A DNA stretch of 64,000 nucleotides from the NCBI GenBank assembly GCA_030062745.1, contig CP099850.1, positions 9,987,538 to 10,051,537 on the forward strand, read 5' to 3'. The notes under the pieces were generated by a model. That model saw only the letters and a list, made by a program, of their open reading frames with translations. It was not told where the DNA came from and did not search any database. Shown here piece by piece: positions 25,527 through 37,230 of this stretch (its first letter is position 1; each line of letters begins with the position of its first letter). The DNA comes from Capitulum mitella. Its lineage: Eukaryota > Arthropoda > Thecostraca > Pollicipedomorpha > Pollicipedidae. Made by a program: the position numbers and the translations under genes.

Positions 25527-26739
25527 TTAACATTCCGGCGCCGGCGCCAGTTATTGGTGGCGGAATTGGTCGGCTGTAGTCTGTTTTGTCGGCCGGGCAG
25601 GATCAGGGGCCGCGCGCCGAGATCCGAGTCTAATGGCCGGCTATTGTTGGCGGCTCCATTAGAGAGCGCCGGCAGCGGGCCGGCGAGTCCGAGTCTTCTC
25701 GAGCCGGGCACGAGCCGGCGCCCGGCACGGCTGGCGAGCCACGCGGCTCGAACTCGAGTCGTGGAGTCTCAGCTCCGCGAGGGACGACGTCGTCATTCGA
25801 AGATCGCAGGCTCCCGGGCCGCGTGAAGACCTCGCTTGTTTGTCGGGCTTATCGGCACTTCAGCCGTCCGCGTCATGCTGTGCGTCGCAAAGGCCCGTGT
25901 CGGTTTTCACGGGAAGCGATGTACTGCGGTGAGTTGCACTCAGATTTCCTTAACTGGCTGAACGCGAGCGCGTTGGCCAGTAGCCACTGCATCATGCCAT
26001 CCGCACACTCCGGTTACACACCGAATCATAGCTGTCAGAAGGCGATCCCGCGAGGTGGGACTGCCCCTGACAGCGTTTGCGGTTTCTGAGCCGAGCTGCT
26101 CTCGTTCCAAGTTCTTTGCGGAGTCAAGTGTGCTTTGGAAAAAAGAGTATTGAGATGCACTCTTTATAGCCTGCACTGTGCCGTTCTTTCAAGAAAGCGG
26201 AGTTAGTCCATGCACTTTGTTGCGAAAACTTTATGTGAATAACACGCAATTTTGCAACGAGGAGAAATTATTGGACACATTTGGTACAGCCCTTCTGTTG
26301 TTAACCGACCTAACAGACTCCTTTGAATCATGTGCACGGACTCAACTTTACACTGATTTGCTACAGACCTGTTCAAGGCGGCTTTACCATTCGGTGTGAA
26401 TCATACCTTGGCCAATAACACAATTTGTCATCTTGTAGTTGAAACAGGTATTTCCTGAAACGCCCATTAGTCCAAGAGTATTTCCTGGGATCGCTTAGAG
26501 CATTGCTTCACAGCCCATTCCAAAACAATGACCTTGCGCAGCAAAAAAGCATGATTAGGTGCGGCACTAATTGTATCGTTTATTGGACCTTTGTCGTGGT
26601 TCTTGTGTTTTGCGAGCTCACAAATTCCATGCACACAAAGGCTTGTAGTCTTCTTTGGCCCTTCTCCACTTACGAGTGTCTACTACCTAATCTCTGATTT
26701 GTAATCATCTAATATCTAATAATCTAATTAGCACGACGT

Positions 26740-27365
26740 TGCCGACAAGGTCTCTTCGTCTCTGCTCCATCGTCCTCTGGCTCGGCAACCTCCTCAGGTG
26801 AAACAGAACGGCCCGCCTAGCTAAAACCGTCCGCCGTCTATTTACCGGGCGCTGTTTATGCCGACCGCGTCGACCTCCGTCGGCGCCGACGCACCGTCGT
26901 CGCCACCGACGGGCTGCCGCCGGCTCGGACGGCCGGTCTGTCGGTGCGGCGGCGGCCTCTCGTTCGGTCGTTCGGTCGGCGGTGGCTCGGCTGCCGGTGT
27001 TTAAAGGCAGAGCGTCGTCGAGCCGACTTGCGCTGCTCTTTCCGGAACGGAGGACCGCTGTGCGTCGTTGCTGGTGGAACTGGCGAAAAGAAACTGGTGG
27101 GAGTGGTGGGAGGAAAATGGTGCCGCCCGTCTGAAGGAGCTAATGTTCTTTCGAACGTAAACTGGTGACTCAACCTGGTAGAAGGTGATGTCATAAGCGC
27201 GACAGACTGCCGATGTTGTGTGAATTAGTGATTTCGGAACTAGCGGACTGGTGATGTTGATGACAACAATTGTTGTTATGTCAGAAAACTGGTGATTGAT
27301 CGAAGTGGTTAGAACGAGAACAAGAGACTGCGAGAGTGTACTGTAATAAGTGCTGAATGTGTAAG
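26740..27365 (+). promoter_or_regulatory. Putative promoter and 5' UTR of the upstream first exon
   Basis: A CpG-rich block (26,740-27,060) contains a TTTAAA element at about 27,000 and passes into about 300 bases of moderate composition leading to the ATG of the next feature. The leader repeats the word AACTGGTG or close variants several times (near 27,088, 27,160, 27,250 and 27,290). An in-frame TGA directly precedes the first ATG, so the exon must begin translation here. The transcription start is a guess. Confidence 0.3.
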
Positions 27366-27440
27366 ATGAATTGCAACTATGGCATGCAGAACTACAATAG
27401 TTTCAACTTCGACAGAAGGCGAATGCTCTTGCCCAACCAG
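27366..27440 (+). CDS. Putative alternative first coding exon (exon 1a) of the AP-2-like gene
   Basis: A 25-codon open segment rich in Asn, Tyr, Phe and Arg (it starts MNCNYGMQNY and ends RRRMLLPNQ) runs straight into a strong donor, CAG|GTGAGT at 27,440/27,441. It ends at a codon boundary, so it can splice in frame to exon 2 at 46,480. An in-frame stop at 27,354-27,356 fixes the start at one of two ATGs. I prefer the second (27,366), because it has A at -3 while the first (27,357) has T. Vertebrate AP-2 genes use several short alternative first exons that join the same second exon, which is the model here. I recognise no domain in these 25 residues. It could instead be the first exon of another gene. 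Confidence 0.45.
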
Positions 27441-28747
27441 GTGAGTCATCGAGTCACCGTAACTGGTGTCGGTTTCACGGAACATGTAGTGTACGAACCA
27501 TTTATTTCTTTCCTTCAGAGTTTCAAACGTGCTTTAAAAAAGGACATGGCACGCATTTCTGTTTAAAAGGGTTTGGATAACACATGCAGCGAACCAAAAA
27601 TTTCGACGGAACATGCGTATGTATGTCTCGAGTTATCCCAAAACTTTGTGGAAATATCGGAACTACCAAGGTTTGTGAAACTGCCGAGTAGTTAGACTGA
27701 TCATCGAGAAAAATCCAAGTCAAGCAGTTTATGATAACTGGGCGCCGACTAAATGACGCAAAAGGACCGTATTTTGTTTGTAATGTTTATTTAGTCCAGT
27801 TAATTGTGAAACGAATATCACAGCATTCCCAAGGTCTTTAAACTAAGCGCACAACTTATCTGGAACTCAACAAATTGGCTCCCTTTGACTGTCATGTTAA
27901 ATATTTAGTTAGGCATGTGAAAAATAAATAGCTTATGCCTATCACGTTACCACCCCAGGCATGTCGGAGGACCGGAGAACGATACATTCATTAGATGAAT
28001 GTTGGATAACAATCGAAGCCTCGGCTCTGCCCTTATTTGCCAGTGATAACAGACGAACAAAAAGCCACGTCATAAACACACCAGATAACTCACGTCCAAA
28101 GCAGCAGAATGCGCACAGAACCCCGGAAAGGCGAACGCAGAAATTTTGCCCAGTACGTGTGACGAAATATAATTTACCTGAATGTTGCTCAGTCTATTCA
28201 TTTTAAGTTGGATGAAGTGCAGATACTTGTATTTGAAAAAAGAGGGAATGTAACTGACATTATAGTGCAAATGACATTCTTGTTTTAGAATGTTTCGCCA
28301 CAGTATTCTGTTCCATAAGTTGAAGTTTGTTTGACAGGAGTCCCTTAAAGTCTTACCGTAGTGATGTTCACCACATATCTAAGAAGAGAAATAACCGTTA
28401 CAAATTTTGGCTATGCTTTCGTGTATCTTTCGATTCATCAACTCACTCTGATAATTTAGCTCTGGTGTGTGTGGCCTTTGGACATCGTGGGAAATGACAT
28501 TTAAGGGAAGATCTTTTCAGCGGCTGTGTGCGCATAAAGGCCCAGCAGCAACTGCATTTATGCATCCCAAGTATGCGGACATATCTCATCCCACCAGTGA
28601 CCTGCAAACATACCTGACATCTAGGAATATATCGGTGTCCGCTTGGCTTCCCACCCATCGGAGCAGTTTGCGCGCTTTTCTCTCCGTCACTTTGGCTTCA
28701 TTCAAGGGAGTCTCACGCTGACCCAGGTCGCCCGCGGCACGCCGCTG

Positions 28748-28813
28748 TCGCCGCCACCGCCGCCGCCGCCATCGCCGCCACCGCCGCCGCCGCCATCGCC
28801 GCCATCGCCGCCG
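28748..28813 (+). repeat. 24-bp GCC-type repeat
   Basis: Two exact 24-base copies of TCGCCGCCACCGCCGCCGCC plus GCCA are followed by shortened copies (TCGCCGCCA, TCGCCGCCG). Reading frames across it give Pro or Ala runs but no splice context. Confidence 0.8.
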
Positions 28814-31034
28814 ACGTCGCGCAAGTCATCCGCTCATCTATCACTTGGCGGGCGATTTTTACCAGTTGAATCGCGGCGGCGCCGGCGGCGGCGTCACGTG
28901 CGGGAGGCTTTTTGCAGCGACGGGCAGGGGACGCGCCGTCCGCGAGGCCCGTTGACACGCCGTGCAGCGCCGCCGCCACGTGGCGCGCAATCACTGCCGG
29001 AATGTCCTAATGGCCGTCCGGCAGCCGAGGCGGGGCGGGCTGGCCCCGTCGCGTTCACGGCCGGCGGCCGGGAGTCGCCGCCGACCGGACCGCCGGATTT
29101 ACCGCCGCGCTCGACGACCTGCCGACGCTGCAAATCATCGGCGGCCGGAGCCCGCAGATGCTGAGATATGGAGGGCTGCATGGGCTTTGGAGCGCGGCCG
29201 GCCGGCGACGTGATGCAGCCTTTTCACGTCCTCGTAAATTTCGCGTGCCGACGTTAAGGAGTACGTCAATAGCGGGACTGTGTGCGACTGAAATGACACA
29301 GCAGGAGCTTGGCGAAAACTGCTCGTAAATTTGTGGGCGGGCACTGAGCCGTGTGCGCAGAAGCAGCGGGTGCTAGGAGCGACTACCACATGGCTACCGT
29401 ACTATCTCGCGCTGCTCTCGGGCCCCCTTGATCTTTCAGCTGCGTAGATGCAGTCAGACTGGATATTTCATTGGATTAAAGAGACATGGGCTAGGCTGGA
29501 GGAAGGTGGAAGTGATGCCTCTCCTCAATGCCAGCGGAGCTCAACGTTGCGAGGTAAAAACATTCTGGCAAAGGAACTCTTAAAAACGTCGATAATCCCG
29601 GATGTGCGGGAAGAACCAGCGGGATTCACGCTGGCTTCGCACTCTGGCCTGGCCTTGGCGGCTCGAGCGCCACGGGCGCAACATCACTCGTCTCGCTGCC
29701 GCCGCCGCCGCCGCCCCGGCCCGCCGTCGACTCCGCGAAGGCCGTCGGCGGCCGGCCGCTGACCGGCGGTTGGCCGGAGGCGTCCCGTCGGCGCCGACGG
29801 CGGCCAATGGGGCGTCGCCGCTGACCGGAGGCGGACGCGCCGCCGTCCGCAGCGGCGACGGACGACGCGCCGGCCGGCGCCCGCCGACCGGGCGCGGCGC
29901 CGGCCGCCGGCCAAAGTGCCCTGGTTCTCAGCGCGTTCTCATCGTTTGCGGAATTGTGCTGCACTCGCCGGCGCGGCCGCTGCGAGTTATGGAGGCGCGG
30001 AGCCGCGTTACTTCCGGTCGGCAGAACGCCGGCCGCTCTGCTCCCCTTGACGTTAATGGCGGCACTTTTTCGTACTGAATTACGTCTGACAGCAAACCAC
30101 TGCGTATGCACGGATGCAACTGTCGTGCATCAAGACGCCGAGCGTAGACCACTGCCGGCGCGCACACAATTATACGCCAGAAAAAATCGCGAATGTTTTG
30201 TTGCGTGACTAGGGCAATTTGACGTTTTTTGATCACGGCCACGAAACATTTGTGACGTAAAGCCTGTGTTGTGCTCTTAATAACATTTATGTCGCAACTT
30301 TAACAGTTTTTCGCACCAATTTAACAATCTGATAACCTTCAGCAGATGGACAACTTGCCGGTTCCAACAGCTAAGTTACCAATGCTGGCAATCAACCTTC
30401 AGACAATGTAAAGCTTTAGTTAACGACGTTGTAACCCGTCGATAAGCTACGTTGGGTTGTTCTCTCGTTTTGACGTAGAGCATTAGGTTTATAGGATGTC
30501 CTGCGTTATTGAGATGATAACCGGTTGAGTATTCCCGTTTTGGCCTTCTATTTTGGCCGTTAATCTACCAAAAAAACTCCGCTCTTGCTGCTGCTTTATG
30601 TTATCAAGTACGATATGTTCGACATTGTATATAAGATCTGGCGCATGCGATTATATTCTAATGCAATCTTATATTCATTGGATATGTTACACCAAAAGGT
30701 CATTATCTTAGAGCCATTTATTCGTATTTATCAAACCATTGCATGGTGATGTAACATTAATCATATCAGCAGTCTGCTATGGACTCATGTATTGGAGAGT
30801 AGCCTGAAGGCCAAGCAGGGTGACGTCCTTACGAGCTCTGGAAAGTTTTAACGTAAGTCTTTTGGCGTCACACGAAAGAAACTTCCTCAGGTGGCTCAGA
30901 TAGAAATGGATTTTAAAACGTTCCTACACCATGACTGAAGCCAATTGCCATAAATAATGCTCCTTCATCTAAGTATCTAAGTATCTTCATCTTTGGTGAT
31001 TGTACAGGGCTAGCGGCCCCGGGAGGGTGGGCGT

Positions 31035-31047
31035 GGGGGGGGGGGGG
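31035..31047 (+). repeat. Poly-G tract
   Basis: A run of G of about 13 bases sits inside a longer G-rich stretch that starts at 31,020. Such tracts are prone to length error in assemblies. Confidence 0.7.
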
Positions 31048-31221
31048 CGGACCTCCCAATATCCAGGGTTTTGACATTGGACCTATGGCTATGACTGGAA
31101 CGAAATGGTGTGAAATCCCATGTTATGAAATCACGCATAATTTTCGGAAATCTCCAGCTATGAGTCTCCGTTCCATTCCTGTTTTGACTGTCGACACTTA
31201 CTTCTTCGCCATCTAGATTAG

Positions 31222-31271
31222 AACAAAATTCACACGGTTATATATATATATATATAACCGTATGAATTTTG

Positions 31272-31273
<2 letters not shown>
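31222..31273. repeat. Inverted repeat (hairpin) with TA centre
   Basis: The 21-base left arm (31,222-31,242, beginning AACAAAATTC) and right arm (31,253-31,273, ending GAATTTTGTT) are reverse complements with a single mismatch. A short TA run forms the loop and a longer TA microsatellite follows. It can fold as a hairpin or cruciform. Confidence 0.9.

Positions 31274-31326
<53 letters not shown>
31273..31326. repeat. TA microsatellite
   Basis: A pure TA run of about 54 bases adjoins the hairpin. A second TA run lies at 31,406-31,427. Confidence 0.95.
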
Positions 31327-31338
<12 letters not shown>

Positions 31339-33303
31339 CATGACATGTCTTGTCTTGTGATACATGCATATACATATACAGATAAATAAATATGTATACA
31401 TGTAATTATATATATATATATATATATCTTTTGCCTGCAAACCCAAGTTTGTGCTGGCGTAAAAAATGTTGTCATTTCTCATTATTTTGTCCAGAGTTAG
31501 GGTGCCTGTAAACACCATTTTTAACTTTATGAAGGAATATAATGACGCATCTGCCTTTTAGGTCGATGCACTCAATCTTGATGACGTAATGCAGTGGAAT
31601 TTCCGCCATGATTCACGGTATGTGCCTGTTTTGACAGCAAAAGAGAATGTGCTAAGTTCATCGCTTTGGCACTATGCCCAGTTTTCTGAAAAATAATGTT
31701 TTCTTATTTGTGGACGAAGATAGAAAATGGTTCTAGTTATGACGGATATCACATCTTAATCCCTTATGTTTTCGATGCCCAAGACCCGGGGTTTTGTTTG
31801 GACTATGCCGACTTTGTTAAGATACATTAAGTGGGAATTCGCTAATGGAATTTCCAATGAAGAAAGAACTGTAGGCATACGAACGTTTTCTTTGAAGAAC
31901 GTCTCCGACTAGTAATTGAGCATTTCCATCAAACTCATTAAACGTGCCTTTTGAATTTTTCACAATTTTCTTCTTTGTCATGACGAATCCTACGCGTTTT
32001 CCTTCCAGCTGATTAACACTCATGACCTTAGGGAATGCTGTTAGTCCTTCCGCCACGAAAAGAGACGGCATTTAATATTACATCAGAGGATCATCGTTTC
32101 CTCCTCTCTGATCCTCTGCGATGGCTTCTCACGTCCTCGCTGTGGATGTTCATCGTCGGGTCCGGCCAGTCATCGCGGCCTCGGGCGCATGCGCCGCCGG
32201 CTAGCCGTGTCCGGCGGCACCACCAGAGGGCGCGCGCGCGACCCCTGGGAACCCGAGCGCGCCCGGTCGCACGGCAGCGCCCAAGGTCTGTCGTCCGGTC
32301 ACACAAAGGACGGCCGGCCGCGCCGCCGCCGCCGCCGGAGCGTTGTGCAACGCCCGCCGGCCGCCCAAGGCCCCCGGACAGCCGGCAGCGGCGCGCCGGC
32401 GGGCCTCGCGGCTTTTTGGCGGTCACCGCCGGCCGGGCCGCTCCTGATCCAGGCGGAAATTTCCGGGCGGCGTCGGAGAGGTCGTGAGAGGCGTCCGCAC
32501 TCGTCCACATTGCTCGGGATACTCGGCGTGCTGCTGGCAGCCTCGGAATCCAAAATCCCCTGCAAAACGCCTCGAGCGCTAAATTAAAAGCTCTGTTAAT
32601 TCTAAGATAAGGCGGCTTCATTCCTTTACCTGCAGATCCCGGAGATACAGGTATGGGCAGAGATCTAGGCAGGGAGTAGATTTTGTTTTGTGCTTGAGCA
32701 ACGTCGTTTCCGGCTGCCTCATCTCGGAAAAGGACACCAAGAAGTATCGAATTACATCGTCACCGAACTGCGAGAAATTGGAGCCGAAGGGACAGACCAG
32801 CCATTTGCGGTCCTGACTACTACCCTGCCCGAATCCTCCCGTCATCGAAGCCTCTCCGCCCCGGCGTGCCCGTCCCCAGCCAGCCAACAGCTGATTCCCG
32901 GCGATAGCCGCGTCGAACGAACGGAGGACAGAACGGCGGATCTGCAACCACGGGACATTTTTCGTCAGCATTGGTGCGAAGCTCAACTCTTCCCGGACTG
33001 AATGAGCCGGGTCGCCAACTTTTCCGCACGGCCAACGCCTGGCGGCAGGGGCCGGCCGGCCGGTGGGCACTGCGCGGCAGGTGCCGGCGCCTGGCTGGGG
33101 ACGGGCCGGCCGGACCCCGGCGCTGACCGCTCGCGCATTCGTGAACAGGCCCCGCAGGCAAGAGGTCGCGTCGCCTTGGGTGCTGCGCCGCCGGTCACAG
33201 CTTGTCTCGGCCGCACCGCGCCACCGCCGACCCAGCTGGCCTTGGGGCACAGCCCGGTCGGTTCGGACCACATTTCAAGGTCGGCCTCGGCCGCGCCGTG
33301 CGC

Positions 33304-33315
33304 GCCGCCATTTTG
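33304..33315 (-). promoter_or_regulatory. YY1-type motif near exon 1b
   Basis: GCCGCCATTTTG is the reverse complement of the AAnATGGCGGC word bound by YY1/Pho-class zinc-finger proteins, often found close to transcription starts. It lies about 60 bases before the exon 1b ATG in CpG-rich DNA, consistent with a TATA-less promoter or 5' UTR here. Binding is inferred from the motif and position. Confidence 0.45.
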
Positions 33316-33373
33316 AATCGGCACCTGTGCTGGTCGGCTGTTTACTCGTCGTCGCCGCGAGCGAGCGCGCGCC

Positions 33374-33562
33374 ATGGCCGACGCCAGTCCGGCGGCGAGC
33401 GACGACAACTCGTCGGAGGCGGTCGCCAAGCTGGAGCGGCGCGACGACACCGACGGCGACGCGCTCGCGCCGGCCAAGCTGCGGCACAACAACAACGAGG
33501 TGGCGTACGCGCTCATCGACGGCCGGGTGACCCAGGTGCAGGTGGCCACCGCCGCCGACCTG

Positions 33563-33596
<34 letters not shown>

Positions 33597-33679
33597 ACGT
33601 CGACCCCGACGACCTCCCCATCGACGTCGACGACGAGATGGACGGTGAAGACCGCGACGCGGACGAGGACTCGATGGAG
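33374..33679 (+). CDS. First coding exon (exon 1b), acidic N-terminus with poly-Ala, probably of the AP-2-like gene
   Basis: This 102-codon exon starts at an ATG in good context (GCC before, G after) and ends at GAG|GTAAGG, phase 0. Almost every third base is G or C, strongly marking it as coding. The product starts MADASPAASDDNSSEAVAKL. Residues 35-55 include an EVAYALIDGRVTQVQV segment. An uninterrupted GCC run at 33,563-33,595 gives 11 alanines at about residues 64-74. An acidic tail rich in Asp/Glu (DVDDEMDGEDRDADEDSME) follows. Low-complexity alanine and acidic stretches suit a nuclear regulator. The next same-strand exon, at 46,480, is AP-2-like and has matching phase, so I assign it to that gene. 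This N-terminus is longer than and unlike the short vertebrate AP-2 first exons, so it may instead begin a separate gene. Confidence 0.7.
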
Positions 33680-35474
33680 GTAAGGCGGCGCTGCCGCGAC
33701 GCGCCGCGCCGCGCCGCCGCCGGCCGCGCTCTGCGCCGTCACGTGCGCGCGGCCGCCACCGCCGCGCCATGGGATGGTTGCAGGCGGTGCGGCCGTCGCC
33801 GCCGGCGAGGATGCGTTCCCGCGGCGCGCGCGTGCGCTCCTCAGCCGCCGGCCGGCCCGCGGCGCCGCTGGGACGCGTGGCGGAACAGCTTGAATGGGAT
33901 TCACGCGCTGGAGAGGTGGCCGTTTGGAGGGAGGTGCAGGTCGTGTTGGTACCTGGTTCAATGGCTGAGAGCGGCCGGGCTAGGCGGCTGGCTGTATTTG
34001 TTATTCATTTGGTTTGACGGTTGCCCTAGCCGACACTGCAGTGGTGTTACGGACCCACATGCGTTGCAATCTCCTCTCAAGCCCATTGAAGTCTCCGCTT
34101 CTCACCTGGACATTGGTGGTCATTACGAAGACTGCAGTGAAGCACAAATGCGTATCTGTGAGACTACCTGCGTGCACCGCTGGTCTTGAGCACCTTTGGC
34201 CTTAGTAACTCTGATTCGTTGCTGCCATGCGTGATTGAAGTTTTGCTTAGAAATTCATTCCTTCCGTCGAGTGGACGCCGCGTGGAAGCATCCCTCGGTT
34301 TTTCTCGCGCATCTCGTTCCCGGCGACTGATTAATTCAGGTTTCCCATCGGTTAGCTGTCAAACCTGTACGGAATACTTCTCGGGTCCTCAAACGCAGCC
34401 TTGAATAGGAGGTAAAATTTGACTAATGGTGAGTTCGCGCCTTGTTTTAACTTTGGCTGATGAACTTTACATTACAAGCACTAGGCGTCTCCAGATGCTG
34501 TTCTGCACAAATGGCATAGGCGAAAACGGCCGGAGATCAAACGTTTTTATCAGCACGAGTGGGCAAAACGAATCATGGACAAATCGTGATATTACATGAA
34601 GCGCAGTAAATTTAGTCCCTACTCAGAGCACCTTATTTTGGCGGTGTTCCTATCTGTCGCGCCGCTGCCACGCTGTGCTGTCGTCGCCGAGTGGCGCGTC
34701 GCCGCCGGTCAGTCCCCTCCCCATGGGTCGACGTCTAACGGTCGGCCGGTCCCCTCCACCGCCCCATGTGGCACATGTGCCCCGTCCGACACCTAATAGC
34801 CCCAGCCCTGGGGGATGCGGCCACGGCCATCGGCGCCTCCAGTCTGCAGTCGTGTCGAAGCTGTTCTGCGCGAGCACGACAGTGTGCTGTTCGGCTCAGA
34901 ATCGTTATGCTGTCTGCAATTCGTCGATAGTTCCGCCGGCTGGATTCCTGCGGTCTGGCGCGGGCACGACCTTCAGGCGACTTTGAGAGGGGTCGGCTGA
35001 CCGCTGGCTACACCCCTGGCGATCGGCCAGGACGGAAGAAGGGGCGCGCCCCTCCCCGCCTCGGCCGGCCGCCCAGTCAGCTGACCAGCGCGCCGGCGGC
35101 CGGGCGACAATCGCGGCGGGGCGGCGGCCTCGGCGGCGCGGTAGCCGCGCCACAATTGACCCTGTCCGCCTTTCACCCGGGGCCGATCTTGCCCCATCAT
35201 GTCTGCATGATCTGATAGGGCCGGCGCGCTGTCATAGATGACCCGATACCGCTGCCGGCTATGCATTGGCGCCGACGTGTCATTACGGCCGGCCGCGGCG
35301 TGACCGGCGGTCGGGGCCGGCCACCCGGGCTCCGGCGCGCCGGCCGACAGACGCCGGCGCCGCCTCATCACGTGCATCTGCGCTCGGCGACCGCCGGCCA
35401 TGCAAAACGGCGCGACATCCGGCTGCGTTAGTCCGCCGGGCGGTCACACGTGAGCCGCCGCGGAAAATGACGGT

Positions 35475-35643
35475 TTCGTCTCGCGCGTTGGGTTGGTCGG
35501 TTTGAAGATAACCGAGCGCGGTCAGTGTGTTTCTTCTCACGTGTTGGGCTGGTCAGTTTATAGGTAACTGAGTGCGCACAGTGTGTTCCTTCTCACGTGT
35601 AGGGCTGGTCAGTTTGAGGATAACCGAGTGCGCACAGTGCGGT
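35475..35643 (+). repeat. 56-bp tandem repeat, about three copies
   Basis: Units start at about 35,487, 35,543 and 35,599 with the core GGGCTGGTCAGTTT, then GCGCACAGTGTGTTCCTTCT and CACGT. The spacing is exactly 56 bases. Each full unit carries CTCACGTG. Confidence 0.85.
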
Positions 35644-35989
35644 TTCCTACAGCCTTGTCCGAGGATGGAGCGACTCCGCTGCGGCGGGAGCGGCTAAAGA
35701 TAGTAATAGTTCCTGGCGACTGATGCTATGCTAATTCGTGGTTGGCTCTGCGGACTTGTTCCGGAACTCGACCCTCCCCTCCCCCTCCGTTGAGGCCGAA
35801 CGGCGCGCCCGCCGTGGTCGGCGCATATCTGGCTGCCATCTGTCGGGACGGCGAAAGTTGGCCCGCCACCCCCCCCATCCCCCTCCGCTGCTCGATATTC
35901 CGGACCGCCGCTGCCCCCGCGCCCGGAGATTTGTTCTCATCAGGCCAGCGTATGACGGCCGAGCGGTTTTATTGAGGCGATGGTATCGG

Positions 35990-36360
35990 GCCGGCCCTCC
36001 ACCCTGGCCCTCTCCTGCCTCCCACCCTCTCTCCGCCTTCGTGCCGCCATCTTCTGCTACATATTTTTGTCTCGCCTCTTGCTGCTTCTATTTTTGCCCT
36101 ATCACTGTATTTTTCATGCCTATGGACCTCTGCTCTTTATGCCCTTTTCTTCATCTATTCTCATTGATAGCCTTATCGTTTTCCCTTTAACTTGTCCTGT
36201 CCATCATGCCTTTGTTCGCATATCTGCTCTTCTTTTGCAGAGGCTTTCATGTCATATGTTTTCCTTTGTTCAGTCATATATTTCCAGTATCTTTTTATGG
36301 TTCCTCTTTTCGCTTTTTTGTGTTCTTGTTTTCTGTGACGATAGACGTCCGACATTACGG
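35990..36360 (+). other. Strongly pyrimidine-biased segment
   Basis: About 370 bases on the plus strand are dominated by C and T without being a simple repeat, and a long CT microsatellite lies downstream. It is probably a decayed CT-rich repeat. Open frames here are Leu/Ser/Phe-rich for that reason. Confidence 0.45.
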
Positions 36361-36639
36361 GAGAGGCCCACTCGAAACCCACAGCTCTTTCATACGTTTC
36401 AAATAAAAATGCGTAATAAAGTTTGGCAAGGAGGCATTTTCCATTAACTCCATAAGAGAAGGAAAAGGATTCTGACGACTTGGTTGGTATTTAGAACCAA
36501 GTCCAGAGGCCGAGCGGTCTTATTTCAACTAACAGAAAAAGTTTAATTGAGCGGCTGACCCGACCGGATGTGACCGTTGGTACAGTATTTTGGGGTCTGG
36601 TGTGCCGTGCCCTCTACCTCTCTCTCCCCCTGTTTCTCC

Positions 36640-36773
<134 letters not shown>

Positions 36774-37130
36774 AGTTCTAGCTGATAGTCATTATGTCAA
36801 ATTTGTCTCACGAGAAATCGCAAGATGTATCTCATAAGTCGCAACGCGTTCTTTGCTTTTACCTTGTTACACGCAATGAGTTTTTGTACTTTGCTTCTAC
36901 TTCGCCCATTTTGTTGATGCTACAAAGACCTTTTTTCTGATCAAACTTGCATTGCACGCAGCGGCACTTTAAAGCCGATCTTTTCCTGTCAGTTTTTGCG
37001 TATAACGAGAGACTCAAAGAACCCTAATGATCGACTGAAAACTTGATCTCATCATTGCGTTATCATTTCAGGTACAAGTTAGCTTGCTATATCCCGAAAC
37101 TCAGCGTACGATATAAAGTTTCGGTACTAA

Positions 37131-37230
37131 CTGGGCTCAGGCCCGGCCTGTGCCCTACGGATTTGGGGATTAGCCTGCCCTAGCCCAACCCGGGCTCTAG
37201 GGACGGCCCTTAGCTGGCCCGCCCCAGCTG
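37131..37230. repeat. GGGCC/GGCCC-rich segment
   Basis: Short near-palindromic words (GGGCTCAGGCCCGG, CTAGCCCAACCCGGGCTC, GGCCCTTAGCTGGCCC) are packed into 100 bases in the middle of AT-rich DNA. It could be a decayed mobile-element end or a hairpin-rich repeat. The identity is unknown. Confidence 0.35.

Larger units (their letters stand above)
22191..26739. other. Gene-free stretch, AT-rich then mixed
   Basis: From 22,200 to 23,320 the DNA is AT-rich without repeats I can define. From 23,320 to 24,050 it carries clustered homeodomain words. From 24,300 to 25,820 it is GC-rich, and it turns AT-rich again to 26,740. No exon is supported. Confidence 0.4.
27441..33303. other. Intronic or intergenic DNA between the two first exons
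   Basis: If exon 1a is real this is its intron. It holds a GCC/TCG repeat (28,748-28,813), GC-rich blocks (28,850-29,220 and 29,640-30,060), an AT-rich stretch (30,240-32,080) with TA microsatellites and a hairpin, and a GC-rich approach to exon 1b. No other exon is supported. Confidence 0.4.

Noticed and set aside
31010-31130. Second copy of the 14.7 kb G-tract element
   Set aside because: It shares a G tract and a GAAATCAC-like word, but no matching inverted ends, so the similarity is too weak.
31817-32071. Minus-strand 84-codon Lys-rich frame
   Set aside because: It reads a little like a real protein segment (QLEGKRVGFVMTKKK) but no family or splice context could be named, and chance is likely in AT-rich DNA.
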